Both the position numbers and the translations under genes were made by a program. The notes beneath the pieces were generated by a model that saw only the letters and a list, made by a program, of their open reading frames with translations, did no database searches and was not told the origin of the DNA. A stretch of DNA of 64,000 nucleotides from Oscillospiraceae bacterium (GTDB lineage: Bacteria > Bacillota > Clostridia > Oscillospirales > Ruminococcaceae), in NCBI GenBank assembly GCA_025757985.1, contig CP107210.1:744001-808000 (forward strand), written 5' to 3'. Of the stretch, positions 32,455-40,748 are shown one piece after another (within the stretch, counting starts at the first letter, position 1; every line of letters starts with the position of its first letter).

Positions 32455-35400
32455 TTAATACGGGTTTTTCCAGGTAGGTGCAACGATACTGAAATATGCG
32501 CGGCGCTCCTCGTTGGTGAGATCCATATAATTCAGGGCATTGACCAGATCGGACTTGTTAAAGCTGCCGTTAGGATTGCCGCCCTCGCCAGATGCAATCT
32601 TGCGGTTTGCTTCGGCTTCATGGTAGGCGCGTTCAAGGTATTGCAGTTTCAGATAATTGGCCACACCGCCGGGGCCGTAGGTGGCATTAAAGGTCTGGGC
32701 CTTTTCGTCCGTGCTGTCATCGGTGGTTTTGCTGGACAGATAAATCTTGCCGACATCATCATCGGAGAGAGTAGGAACACGCAGCAGTGTATTTTTAAAT
32801 TCTGCATCTGAGACTTTGCCGTCAGCATTGGTGTCTGACTGTGCATAGGTATCTAAATACTTTAAGGCCAGCTCGGAGCCGTATTCCTTTTGTACACGAA
32901 CTGCAGGGCTTTCTTTCTGCAGGAACATCTCTGCAACGTCCATCTGTTGGTCGGCGGTCAGGTCATACTGTTTCAGTACCGGCAACGTTGCCTGGATTTT
33001 TTCAATCTGGGTGGCGCTGTCGTCATCTTCGTTCTGTTTTGCCGTAGCGGTGTAAATATCCAAATATGCAGCCGTTGCATCTGCGCCGGATTTATCATAG
33101 AGCTTTTGCGCTGCATCGTCAGAACTGTTCATCAGGTACGCCTTGACCATCTGGTCATAAGTATCAAGCGAGGGAATAGCCTGCCAGGTTTCAGCCTTGT
33201 TTAGGCTGGCGTTCTGGTCGCCAGTGTCCGTGCGCTTTTCATCGCGGGCTTTATCCAACACTGCACCAACAGAAGCGGTGAGCATAGCCCCCTCAATGCC
33301 GCTGGCTTTGTATGCCAGATAATCTTTGTCAGTGCTGACATAATCCGGGTTGGCAGCTTCTTTGCCTGCTTCTCTGCCAATGCTATAGGCCGTTTTCAGC
33401 ATCTTGACTTTGTAGGTATCGTCAGCCTGCTTGTACTCGTCCGTTGCCATGATAGTATCTACAAGCTGGCTGTTCAGCTGGCCGGCCACACGCTGGTATT
33501 CACTGGTCTGGACGTTGTTCAGCTTCAGGTCATCTACTGTAGTGCCATTCTTGATGCTGGGCGGATATACGCCATTGTCGCCGGTGGCATCGTACAAGCG
33601 CTGAATCTCCGCATCTCGGCGGCTGATGGTCTGGTTCGTGAACGCTGCCGGGTCAAGGAACTGTTCAAACGCTGCATTATCCCGCTGCTTTTCGTTGCCC
33701 CAGGTGTCATAGGCGGCGGGAAGTTCCTGCGACAGGCCGGGAATCTTTGCCATGATCTGGTTTTTCTGGCTTTGGATGGGGTCTGTGGCGTCATAGGGAT
33801 TGCGGACGGTGGTATCTGTACTTTTAGTCACGGCGTTGGACAGTGACGGGACCATACTCTGCGGCAGACCTAGAGCGGCATCCCACAGGCCGCCGCCCAG
33901 ACCGTCATAGTTGCCGAACAGGTCACCAATATTGGAGAGGTTTGAGTTGTCTGCAAGTGTGTTTGTAAACGCCACAACCGCGCCTTTTGCCGCCTGTTCC
34001 GGCGTTTCATCGCCGGAAATAGCTTGCGCAAATGCCACGCCGGTGATAACGCTCATCATGCTTGGCTGAAAATCTGAAATGCGGTAGTAGACATTCGTTC
34101 CCGGAACATGGATTGCGAAAGGCAGGAAACCGTTCTGCTTATCAAACGCTTTTTTATTGGCATTGTCGCTCTCCGCGCCCGTCAAGACACCAGACTTATA
34201 CAGCGCTGCGCCCAGAGCTATACCTGCCGAACCGGTCAGGCCCTTTGCAATCTCGTCAATGTATTCTGCCGGGTTGCCGCCTTTTGTGTAAAAATCCTTC
34301 ACACCTTTGGCAAGGCCGACAGGGCTGTAATCCAGACTGCGGGCGACCATGTTTGCAGGGGTCTTAGTGAACGGCATGACGACTTCGCCCACGCCGCCCA
34401 GTTTGTGGATAGAGCTGAACAGTTCTGTCCATTTATTATCGTCCTTGTAGGTCGTCCGCATAGCATCTTGCGTAGCCTGGGCGATCATGTCTGTGGTGAT
34501 TTGGTCGGCACTTGTAATTTTGTTCGCTGCCGCAATATTGGCCAGGCTGTCCGTAAAGCTCTTTTTAACAAACGGTGCATCGCCCAATTCCAGCAAACCA
34601 TAGGTAAACTGCCGGATATTTTCAAGTACGGATTTTTCACTGCTCATCTGGTCAAAAACATTCTTGCCGGTGAACTTCTGGCTGAGTGCTTCCAGTGCCT
34701 GCGCACCTTTTTTCACGCCGGGAGCGTTCGCCAGAATGTTGTGCTGCTGGTTCTTCCCCAGCTTGAATACTTCGGCATTTTGTACCACATCAGAGAGCGG
34801 CTGTTCATAGCTGCTGCTTCCATCAATGCTGTCCTTGACCTGGTTCCAGACCTGTTCCGCAACGTCCTTACTGGTCTTGTCAACGTACAGGGCTTTGGTC
34901 TGTACAAAATCGGTGCTTTTGCCGGTCTTAGCGTAAAGAGTCTGCAAGGCCGCGCTGACCTTATCCGAAATGCCCGTGACCGGCATCTGCGCCACGTTGG
35001 CCGCGATGTTGCGAATCTGGGTGCGCGGGTTCAGCAGGAAGCCCAGGCGGCGGGCTTCGGTCAGCTTTTGGGTGAGCGATACCGGGTACTCTTTCGCCAA
35101 GCGGTTGCCGACATTTTGCATTGCGGCTGCAATAGCTTCACTATCCCCGGCGGAGATATTTTTGAAGGCTTCGATCTCGGTATCCGTCAGTTTGAAGTCT
35201 TTCCATTGGCGGCCCAGTTCCTTTGCACCGCTGGCGTTCAGATCATCAATACTGCGCTGCGCATAGCGTAGGGCGGTCATGGGGTCGTTCTGCATCAGAT
35301 TGATTGCTGCTGCCTGTGAGAACTGGCCGCTGGCTGTCAGCTCTTTGGACATACCGCGTAGCAGTTCTACGGCGGAATCGCTATCACCATCTGCAATGTA

Positions 35401-37668
35401 CTGCTTTGCCAGCTGATACCCCAGGGGCACCGCCGCCGGATCACGCTGAGAAAGCATGTTCTGGTATTCCTTGACAGCCGACCCCTGTCCCTTTGCCAAC
35501 ACCGCATCTGCACGGGCTTTTGTATCAGCATTGGACAGCTGATTATAAATTTCCGGCGCTGTTGCAAACTCTTTTTTGACCTCATCCGGCAGGTCGGAAT
35601 TTGTGCGCAGTGATGCAGTAAAGCCACGCTCTTTGGCTGTGCCGGTGCCATCAGGAAAGCCACCTGAAAGCCCCTGTACCGCATCTTTGGTCGTAGATGC
35701 AGAACTATCCAGCGCACTGTCAGCGGCGATTCTAGCGGCATCTGTGTAGGCGGGAACGGATGTGTCCGCTTTTTGCAGGAACTTATCGGGGTTGAACGCC
35801 CAATTTGAAGTATCCGCTGCGCCAACCTGCACGGCATCATCCTGCTGCCACAAGCTACGGTCCAGCGCATCCGCCTGGCTATTATAGTTTGCCGCATTCT
35901 GCGCTTCACGGTAAGCATCTACATAGCCCTTTGCTTCTTCGGTGCTCATGGTCTGCCTTGCGGTCTGGGCCTGCTGGTCCAGCATAGCATCCGCAGTAAA
36001 GCGGTTTTTGATACCGTTAATCGCTGCGCTGCCCAGTTCCGGCAGTGCGTTCATTACCACGTTTCCAGCAATATTCTTTGCTGTATCGGCTGCAATCCCG
36101 CCGGGGGTAAGGGGATTGTCTACGCGCTCGCCGTTTTTGATACGGCCCTGCTGGTTATCGTAGGTTGAAAGCTCATCAACCAGTGTGGGCAGCGTATCCA
36201 GCGCCAGATCTGCGCCAGTATCTGCAATTACCCGTCCGGCAGCTTCACCAAAGCCCGGCTGCAGGACATTACTCAGCCCGGGCACATGCTTTGCGGCATC
36301 GTAGATTTTGCCGCCCGCCTTTTCGGCTGCATCGGCGTACTTGGTACCATCTGCCAGGGCGTTAAATGCGTTGTACTGCACCGCCTTACCAGCCACAGAG
36401 CCACCCAGAGCGGCCAACGGGTCTTGGGCTTTATACTGGTCTAGCGTGGGCAGCAGGCCCGGCACAGCGCCGCTTTCGCGGGCTTGGCTATACTTTCCGT
36501 TGGTCTGGTCATCTGCCCAGTTGGTAATAGCGTTGTCCAGCTGGTTTTGCATCGGAAAACTGCGCATAAAGCCCGCTGTTGCCGCCTGCAGATTCTGACC
36601 CAAGCCATTTAAACTGGCTTTCTGGTTCATCCGGGAAAGAGCCTGCGCTTGGGTATTGTAGTCGTCCAGCGAGAGAGGACCGTCCTGGACCTGTTCGTAC
36701 AGATCCCCCGCTGTCTGGTTGTACTGCTTGACGGCCTGCACTTCGGCCTGTGTCAGTTTACGGCCCGGCGCGCCCAGTTCTGCGCGGTAGTCGGCATCAT
36801 TCTGTAGGCGCTGCAAGGCGGTGGCGGTGTCTTTCTGTACGCTGTTCCAATCGTTGCGGTTGATTTTCGCAGCAACATTTTCTGCCGCACTAGGGGCCTG
36901 TCCTGCGGCCGCTGCGGTGCTGCCGATATGATTACCGGCCGTACTGCTAGCACGGCTATTGGCAGGCTTTGCGGCGGTGTTACTGGCGTTCTGCTGTTCT
37001 GCGTAGGTCTTGCCCACAGCCTTGCCCTTATTGCCGCCGCTCTGATTTTCTTCCAGTGTGCGTGCGGTACGCTGGTTGCGGATGTACTTTGCATCTTTTT
37101 CCCGTGCGGCCGCCAACTTTTTGCTGTCCTGTTTATCCTGCTGGTACTGGTCGCTTTTCTGGTATCGTGCGCGGGCGCTGCTGTTGCGTTCTGCTTGGTC
37201 ACGTTGGGAGGGTTTCGGTTTATCAGCATTGGCCTGCGCCTTTGTCTGCTTCGTATTGGGCGTAGCATCTGTAGAGCTGGAAGCTGTGCCAGATTTCAGA
37301 TTTCCGGCGGCCGCTGCCATAGCATCATAGCTATCCGCATTAGTTGTTGTGCCGCTGCTGCAGGAAGCACTACTGCCGCGTTTCTTGGCCGCCTTTGCCG
37401 CTTCTTCGGCCTGTTCCTTTACTTTCTTTAAAAGCCATTCGGCGGTTGATGCCGTTGTATTTACCGCTGTGTTTGCCGCATCTGCCACAAAAGAAAACTG
37501 GTCTGTCATAGTCGGCAGCGTTTTATCGGTCGAGTTCATAAGGGCGCTGCCTTTGTTTTGAGTGCTCTGTGTGGCCTGCCTGCCGCTGTTCACGGTACTG
37601 GCCTGGGCATTCTGATAATTGTTGAGGTAGGCGTTTACGAGCGCCTCCGTGCTGGTTCTCATTGCCAT
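32455..37668 (-). CDS. Giant phage-type polyvalent protein (1737 residues)
   Basis: The largest gene of the element. The first 280 residues are low-complexity (S, T, Q, N, A, K). Near residue 875 stands LTEARRLGFLLNPRTQIRNI, and near 1090-1130 VVMPFTKTPANMVARSLDYS; both motifs resemble conserved blocks in very large phage and conjugative-element polyvalent proteins (LPD-type regions). A hydrophobic stretch (GLTGSAGIALGAALYKSGVL) is near 1140, and a canonical EF-hand DTNADGKVSDAEF near 1610. No enzyme active site is evident. In phages such proteins are thought to be packaged and injected. GGAG seven bases before ATG 37668 sets the start. Confidence 0.6.
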   Translation of the reverse strand: MAMRTSTEALVNAYLNNYQNAQASTVNSGRQATQSTQNKGSALMNSTDKTLPTMTDQFSFVADAANTAVNTTASTAEWLLKKVKEQAEEAAKAAKKRGSSASCSSGTTTNADSYDAMAAAAGNLKSGTASSSTDATPNTKQTKAQANADKPKPSQRDQAERNSSARARYQKSDQYQQDKQDSKKLAAAREKDAKYIRNQRTARTLEENQSGGNKGKAVGKTYAEQQNASNTAAKPANSRASSTAGNHIGSTAAAAGQAPSAAENVAAKINRNDWNSVQKDTATALQRLQNDADYRAELGAPGRKLTQAEVQAVKQYNQTAGDLYEQVQDGPLSLDDYNTQAQALSRMNQKASLNGLGQNLQAATAGFMRSFPMQNQLDNAITNWADDQTNGKYSQARESGAVPGLLPTLDQYKAQDPLAALGGSVAGKAVQYNAFNALADGTKYADAAEKAGGKIYDAAKHVPGLSNVLQPGFGEAAGRVIADTGADLALDTLPTLVDELSTYDNQQGRIKNGERVDNPLTPGGIAADTAKNIAGNVVMNALPELGSAAINGIKNRFTADAMLDQQAQTARQTMSTEEAKGYVDAYREAQNAANYNSQADALDRSLWQQDDAVQVGAADTSNWAFNPDKFLQKADTSVPAYTDAARIAADSALDSSASTTKDAVQGLSGGFPDGTGTAKERGFTASLRTNSDLPDEVKKEFATAPEIYNQLSNADTKARADAVLAKGQGSAVKEYQNMLSQRDPAAVPLGYQLAKQYIADGDSDSAVELLRGMSKELTASGQFSQAAAINLMQNDPMTALRYAQRSIDDLNASGAKELGRQWKDFKLTDTEIEAFKNISAGDSEAIAAAMQNVGNRLAKEYPVSLTQKLTEARRLGFLLNPRTQIRNIAANVAQMPVTGISDKVSAALQTLYAKTGKSTDFVQTKALYVDKTSKDVAEQVWNQVKDSIDGSSSYEQPLSDVVQNAEVFKLGKNQQHNILANAPGVKKGAQALEALSQKFTGKNVFDQMSSEKSVLENIRQFTYGLLELGDAPFVKKSFTDSLANIAAANKITSADQITTDMIAQATQDAMRTTYKDDNKWTELFSSIHKLGGVGEVVMPFTKTPANMVARSLDYSPVGLAKGVKDFYTKGGNPAEYIDEIAKGLTGSAGIALGAALYKSGVLTGAESDNANKKAFDKQNGFLPFAIHVPGTNVYYRISDFQPSMMSVITGVAFAQAISGDETPEQAAKGAVVAFTNTLADNSNLSNIGDLFGNYDGLGGGLWDAALGLPQSMVPSLSNAVTKSTDTTVRNPYDATDPIQSQKNQIMAKIPGLSQELPAAYDTWGNEKQRDNAAFEQFLDPAAFTNQTISRRDAEIQRLYDATGDNGVYPPSIKNGTTVDDLKLNNVQTSEYQRVAGQLNSQLVDTIMATDEYKQADDTYKVKMLKTAYSIGREAGKEAANPDYVSTDKDYLAYKASGIEGAMLTASVGAVLDKARDEKRTDTGDQNASLNKAETWQAIPSLDTYDQMVKAYLMNSSDDAAQKLYDKSGADATAAYLDIYTATAKQNEDDDSATQIEKIQATLPVLKQYDLTADQQMDVAEMFLQKESPAVRVQKEYGSELALKYLDTYAQSDTNADGKVSDAEFKNTLLRVPTLSDDDVGKIYLSSKTTDDSTDEKAQTFNATYGPGGVANYLKLQYLERAYHEAEANRKIASGEGGNPNGSFNKSDLVNALNYMDLTNEERRAYFSIVAPTWKNPY

Positions 37669-37672
37669 TTTA

Positions 37673-37849
37673 TCACTCCAATCTGTTGAGGTTTTCTGCT
37701 TCAAGTTTGTAGGATATAATCGCGGCCGCCAGCGGCCCCGCTGAAAGTCCTACGTTTATATCTTTTGTTGCTGCGTACAATTTAGCGTTCCCATGCAAGA
37801 ACATAACGAGAAATGCGCCACAATCTATTAGGTGCTTTTTACGGTCCAT
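37673..37849 (-). CDS. Small protein (58 residues) coupled to the giant gene
   Basis: Reads MDRKKHLIDCGAFLVMFLHG..., with a second apolar stretch VGLSAGPLAAAIIS, and ends NLNRLE. Its start overlaps the end of the sigma-factor gene, and its stop lies four bases before the giant gene's ATG, so the three are probably translated in series. It could be a small membrane or chaperone partner of the giant protein; no family recognised. Confidence 0.5.
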   Translation of the reverse strand: MDRKKHLIDCGAFLVMFLHGNAKLYAATKDINVGLSAGPLAAAIISYKLEAENLNRLE

Positions 37850-38513
37850 AGCATAATGTCTCCATATTCAAGGCTTTCTTGAAATTTCGCAGTGCCGTCC
37901 TTTCCTGCGCGTTCACACACTGCCTGGATACGCGCCGATCATCGGCAATCTCTTGCAGTGTCCGATTGTAGCGGTAGCGCTGTTCAAGGATGCTGCGGTG
38001 CTGTGGCTTCAATGTATCGAGCGCGGCTAGAACAGCCAGGCGGTTTTGTTCGTTCTCAAAATCAAGCTCAATGTTGACGGTGGGGTCAGCGTACACATCC
38101 GCAATGGTGTTGTCGGTGTCATCCTCTAGGGGCAGGTCGCTGGATAACGCATAGTTCAGCGGGTCAGCTGGTACGCGGGTCTGCTTGCCGTTTTCGTCAC
38201 GGAGAAGCTTTCCCCGGCTGGTGGTCAAGACCTTTGTTGCGGTGGCCCTGATAGACCAGCCCAGCACGGTAAGAAAGGCCATGCGCTTGCTCGGGTCATA
38301 CCGCCGCACTGCATCGCGGACAGCAAACCAGCCCTCAACGATTAGGTCATCCCGGTCAATGCCCACACGGTCAGCAAGGCCCTTATTTTTGGCGTAGATT
38401 TTAGCCATCTGCTGGCGGATGAAATTTTGGTGCCGCCACCACAGTCCATTGACGGCGGCTGTATCACCGGCTTTACCTTGCATAATCAGCGTTAAATCGT
38501 CCAGTTCGTTCAT
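37839..38513 (-). CDS. Sigma-70-family transcription factor of the element
   Basis: A 224-residue sigma factor: a region-2-like part (FIRQQMAKIYAKNKGL...DRDDLIVEGWFAVRDAVRRYDPSKRMAFLTVLGWSIRATATKVL), an acidic linker, and a region-4 HTH (LKPQHRSILEQRYRYNRTLQEIADDRRVSRQCVNAQERTAL). It has no anti-sigma gene beside it. Position directly before the 58-residue and giant genes suggests it controls late element transcription, as phage sigma factors do; that is inference. GGAGG eight bases before ATG 38513. Confidence 0.75.
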   Translation of the reverse strand: MNELDDLTLIMQGKAGDTAAVNGLWWRHQNFIRQQMAKIYAKNKGLADRVGIDRDDLIVEGWFAVRDAVRRYDPSKRMAFLTVLGWSIRATATKVLTTSRGKLLRDENGKQTRVPADPLNYALSSDLPLEDDTDNTIADVYADPTVNIELDFENEQNRLAVLAALDTLKPQHRSILEQRYRYNRTLQEIADDRRVSRQCVNAQERTALRNFKKALNMETLCYGP

Positions 38514-38565
38514 TGATTGCACCTCCACTTTGTGGTATACTTTAGTGAAGATGCTGCCCCTGCGT

Positions 38566-38592
38566 CTACCCCGCTGCCCAGCGGGGCTTTTT
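38566..38592 (+). terminator. GC-rich hairpin with plus-strand T tract
   Basis: CCCCGCTG/CAGCGGGG with two-base loop, then CTTTTTTAT on the plus strand. It lies between two minus-strand genes, so it would stop transcription entering from the left. Confidence 0.55.
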
Positions 38593-38632
38593 TATTTGCC
38601 CGGTAAGGTCTGGATAGCACAACCCTCCCGCT

Positions 38633-38917
38633 TTACACCATACCGTTGTAGGCTTCACGCAGCATCAGGCAGAACTCATCTGGGTTGGCTGCCAGCCATG
38701 CAAGGGCGGCAAGCTCTTTGCTGCCGTAGTGTTCGGCGTTCAGCCGGTAAGCGATGTCCGCCACCGCACGGTCAAGGTCTTGCCTGGGAATAACGCCACT
38801 TTCCAGCGCATCCATTGTGGCGCGGGCGTCGTCCTTATCGGTGAAAGCGATCTCAACATGGCGACCATCTGCCGCGATCATGGAGAGGGTGGCGCAAATC
38901 TTATCTTTGTTCTTCAT
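38633..38917 (-). CDS. Small element protein, unknown
   Basis: A 94-residue protein: KDKICATLSMIAADGRHVEIAFTDKDDARATMDALESGVIPRQDLDRAVADIAYRLNAEHYGSKE... It looks like a single alpha/beta domain; no family recognised. GGAG seven bases before ATG 38917. It is the first gene downstream of the repeat-rich putative origin. Confidence 0.5.
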   Translation of the reverse strand: MKNKDKICATLSMIAADGRHVEIAFTDKDDARATMDALESGVIPRQDLDRAVADIAYRLNAEHYGSKELAALAWLAANPDEFCLMLREAYNGMV

Positions 38918-39238
38918 AAAATCTCCTATTCTGGCGCGGTGTGGGCGTGCCCTCATCGTGTCGTTTGTTTGTCGTTGGTTTGTTAGATTCGGAACAGCGA
39001 GAGCCTACAAAGCCCACCGTTATGCGGAAAACTGCGTGTTGCTGGTGTGTTGATTTCTGTGCCATTACTGTGCCCTTCGCCGTGCCCCTTGTGGTTGCAA
39101 CGTGGTTGATACAAAAGTTCGGAGAACTGATAAAGCACGATCCCATGCGGGAAATAGCTGGTTGCCGTCTGGTTGCAAATTTTGGCTTTTGATTTCGTTG
39201 GGTTTTCTTGGTTTAACGGTGTCCGCAAAAACATTTTG

Positions 39239-39376
39239 GCTGTCTCGTTTTGTTACCATGTAGGTCACATATCGAGACAGTGCGCAGTGGATTTGCACTG
39301 ATTTTTACAATCGCACTGTCTCGATATGTGACAACCAGTGAATCAGAGAGGCATTTGCACTGTCTCATTTTGAGAC
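39239..39376. repeat. Repeat cluster: candidate replication origin or operator
   Basis: Four copies of a GCACTGTCTCG-type motif: 39239-39256, 39264-39283 (inverted), 39313-39332 and 39357-39376. The second and third are perfect 20-bp inverted copies (GCACTGTCTCGATATGTGAC) around a 29-base A/T-rich centre. The array touches the end of a winged-helix gene. The rest of the 38918-39238 gap shows no convincing gene. Confidence 0.75.
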
Positions 39377-39389
39377 ACATTCTAAGATG

Positions 39390-39782
39390 TTAGCCAGGTG
39401 ATGCAGATCTCTTTAAAATTTTCCAGCCTATTTCAAAGCGGTAAACGTTTGGCTTTCGCCGTGTCCTGTTGTTCTCCACGACTGAGATAAAACCTGCGTC
39501 AATCAGTTTCGGTACGCAGCGCCGGAGTGCCGCATTACTAATCCCGTACATTTCTGCCGTTGCCCTCGAAAATTCAAAAGCTTCCTGCCCTTTTGCTTCG
39601 AGCGACATCATTATGTACAGCATTTGTTCGCCTGGGGCAAGTTCTTGAAATTTTTCTGATTGCAGCAGGTCGGCGTACAGTGATACAAAGGGGAGCTGCT
39701 TGCCGTTTGCTGATTTCCCGCCCTTTGGGCCTGTCAGCCAATATGGCGGGTCGCGCTGCTTGCGTCTGCGGCTATCACTCAT
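39390..39782 (-). CDS. Winged-helix DNA-binding protein (possible replication initiator)
   Basis: A 130-residue basic protein. LPFVSLYADLLQSEKFQELAPGEQMLYIMMSLEAKG is followed by a helix-turn-helix (FEFSRATAEMYGISNAALRRCVPKLIDAGFISVVENN) and a wing (RTRRKPNVYRFEIGWKILK). This is the form of RepA/RepL-like and related wHTH proteins of mobile elements. The inverted repeats that begin 14 bases after its stop would be natural binding sites. ATG 39782 overlaps the upstream stop. Confidence 0.6.
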   Translation of the reverse strand: MSDSRRRKQRDPPYWLTGPKGGKSANGKQLPFVSLYADLLQSEKFQELAPGEQMLYIMMSLEAKGQEAFEFSRATAEMYGISNAALRRCVPKLIDAGFISVVENNRTRRKPNVYRFEIGWKILKRSASPG

Positions 39783-40104
39783 CGTTGTCCTCGTCAAATT
39801 TCAGCTGGCCAAGCGGGATGCCTAGTTCCTTATGGATTGGACGCAAAGCGCCAAAAATGTGAACTGCCCGTGCAGTCAGGGTGCGGCGACAATTCTCAAG
39901 TTCCTGCTGTCCCTTTTCTCCATCATCCGCCCGAAAATATCCACCACCATGACGGCATGTAGAAAGAATCGGCGCACCTGCGGCACGCTCAACAGCAACC
40001 TTTGCCTGCAAATCCCGAATGCTTCGATAACCGCACAGCTTTGTCAGTTCTCGAGATGAGATTGCGTTTTCTTCTCCCTGGGGGAGCCTTTCAAAAATAG
40101 ACAT
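39775..40104 (-). CDS. HTH-type element protein, unknown
   Basis: The 109-residue product begins MSIFERLPQGEENAISSREL followed by TKLCGYRSIRDLQAKVAVERAAGAPILSTCRHGGGYFRADD, which matches the winged-helix pattern seen in small regulators of Clostridium integrative elements (choice of alternative 'HTH-wing' after SSRELTKLCGY). The C-terminal half is helical. GGAGGG nine bases before ATG 40104. It is coupled to the downstream wHTH gene, suggesting a joint role in replication or its control. Confidence 0.55.
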   Translation of the reverse strand: MSIFERLPQGEENAISSRELTKLCGYRSIRDLQAKVAVERAAGAPILSTCRHGGGYFRADDGEKGQQELENCRRTLTARAVHIFGALRPIHKELGIPLGQLKFDEDNDE

Positions 40105-40228
40105 TGATTTTTCCCTCCAAACCTGATAGACTGAGGGCGGGAATTTTTGCAATGCAGCGCGCTCAGCGCTATTTTTTCCCGCCCTGCCCTTGTCGGTGCG
40201 TCACCACCGGCAGGGGCTTTTTCTGTTT

Positions 40229-40441
40229 TCATAACTCCACCCGGTGAATACCGGGTAGCTGTGGTGGCTCGCCGCCGTCCATCCAAGCCGCAAGGCTGGT
40301 AAGATTCACGAGCGTTTTGCGGCCACATTGGACACTACGCACCTGCCCACTCTTGCAAAGTTGCCGCACACGGTAGACCGGAACGCCGGATTCAGCGGCG
40401 GCCTGCGGAATGGTTGCCAGCCGTGGAAAATCAAAATTCAT
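40229..40441 (-). CDS. Excisionase-like helix-turn-helix protein
   Basis: A 70-residue single-domain protein: FPRLATIPQAAAESGVPVYRVRQLCKSGQVRSVQCGRKTLVNLTSLAAWMDGG. This is the MerR-like HTH_17 excisionase fold with the wing 'CGRKTLVNLTSL'. In integrative elements such proteins direct the integrase to excision. It overlaps the upstream 58-residue gene. ATG 40441 is chosen with GAGG nine bases before; ATG 40444 is equally possible. Confidence 0.75.
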   Translation of the reverse strand: MNFDFPRLATIPQAAAESGVPVYRVRQLCKSGQVRSVQCGRKTLVNLTSLAAWMDGGEPPQLPGIHRVEL

Positions 40442-40607
40442 CATTGCTTTTCGCCTCACTTTCTGCTGCCCGTTCCTGCGCCATGCGCTCGGCGCGGCGT
40501 TTCCAATACCGTGCATTGTACTCGCGGACTTTATCCGGGTGAGCTTTTTTCCACTCACGCAGATAAGCACGACGGGCTTCTTCTGGGGTGATGTTAGCAA
40601 TTGCCAT
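40431..40607 (-). CDS. Small basic protein, first gene of the left-going early operon
   Basis: A 58-residue, strongly charged helical protein (NITPEEARRAYLREWKKAHPDKVREYNARYWKRRAERM...). The 'REWKKAHPDKVREYN..YW.RRA' pattern is common in short phage proteins of unknown role. GGAG seven bases before ATG 40607. It is divergent from the XRE repressor and overlaps the excisionase-like gene. Confidence 0.6.
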   Translation of the reverse strand: MAIANITPEEARRAYLREWKKAHPDKVREYNARYWKRRAERMAQERAAESEAKSNDEF

Positions 40608-40627
40608 GTCCAATCTCCTTAAATATT

Positions 40628-40724
40628 ATTTACTGACTTTCTATTGCGCTGTCAGCAAATATAGTGTATACTAAGAGTATGGGAAAGTCAATGCATACTT
40701 TACCATGATTTAAAAAGTCAGTAT
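40628..40724. promoter_or_regulatory. Divergent control region with AAAGTCAGTA operator-like repeats
   Basis: TTTACTGACTTTC (40631-40643), GAAAGTCAATGC (near 40684) and AAAAGTCAGTATTC (40711-40724) are variants of one motif in both orientations between the repressor gene and the early operon. They are probably repressor sites, as in phage and PICI switches. Confidence 0.6.
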
Positions 40725-40748
40725 TCGCTTTATTCATAAGGAGGATTC

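Noticed and set aside
38941..39192. Short plus-strand frame with an apolar middle in the gap before the repeat array
   Set aside because: No ribosome-binding site at any ATG and no family likeness; the region reads better as noncoding.
39239..39376. CRISPR array
   Set aside because: Repeats are in both orientations with unequal short spacing and lie in one cluster of four.
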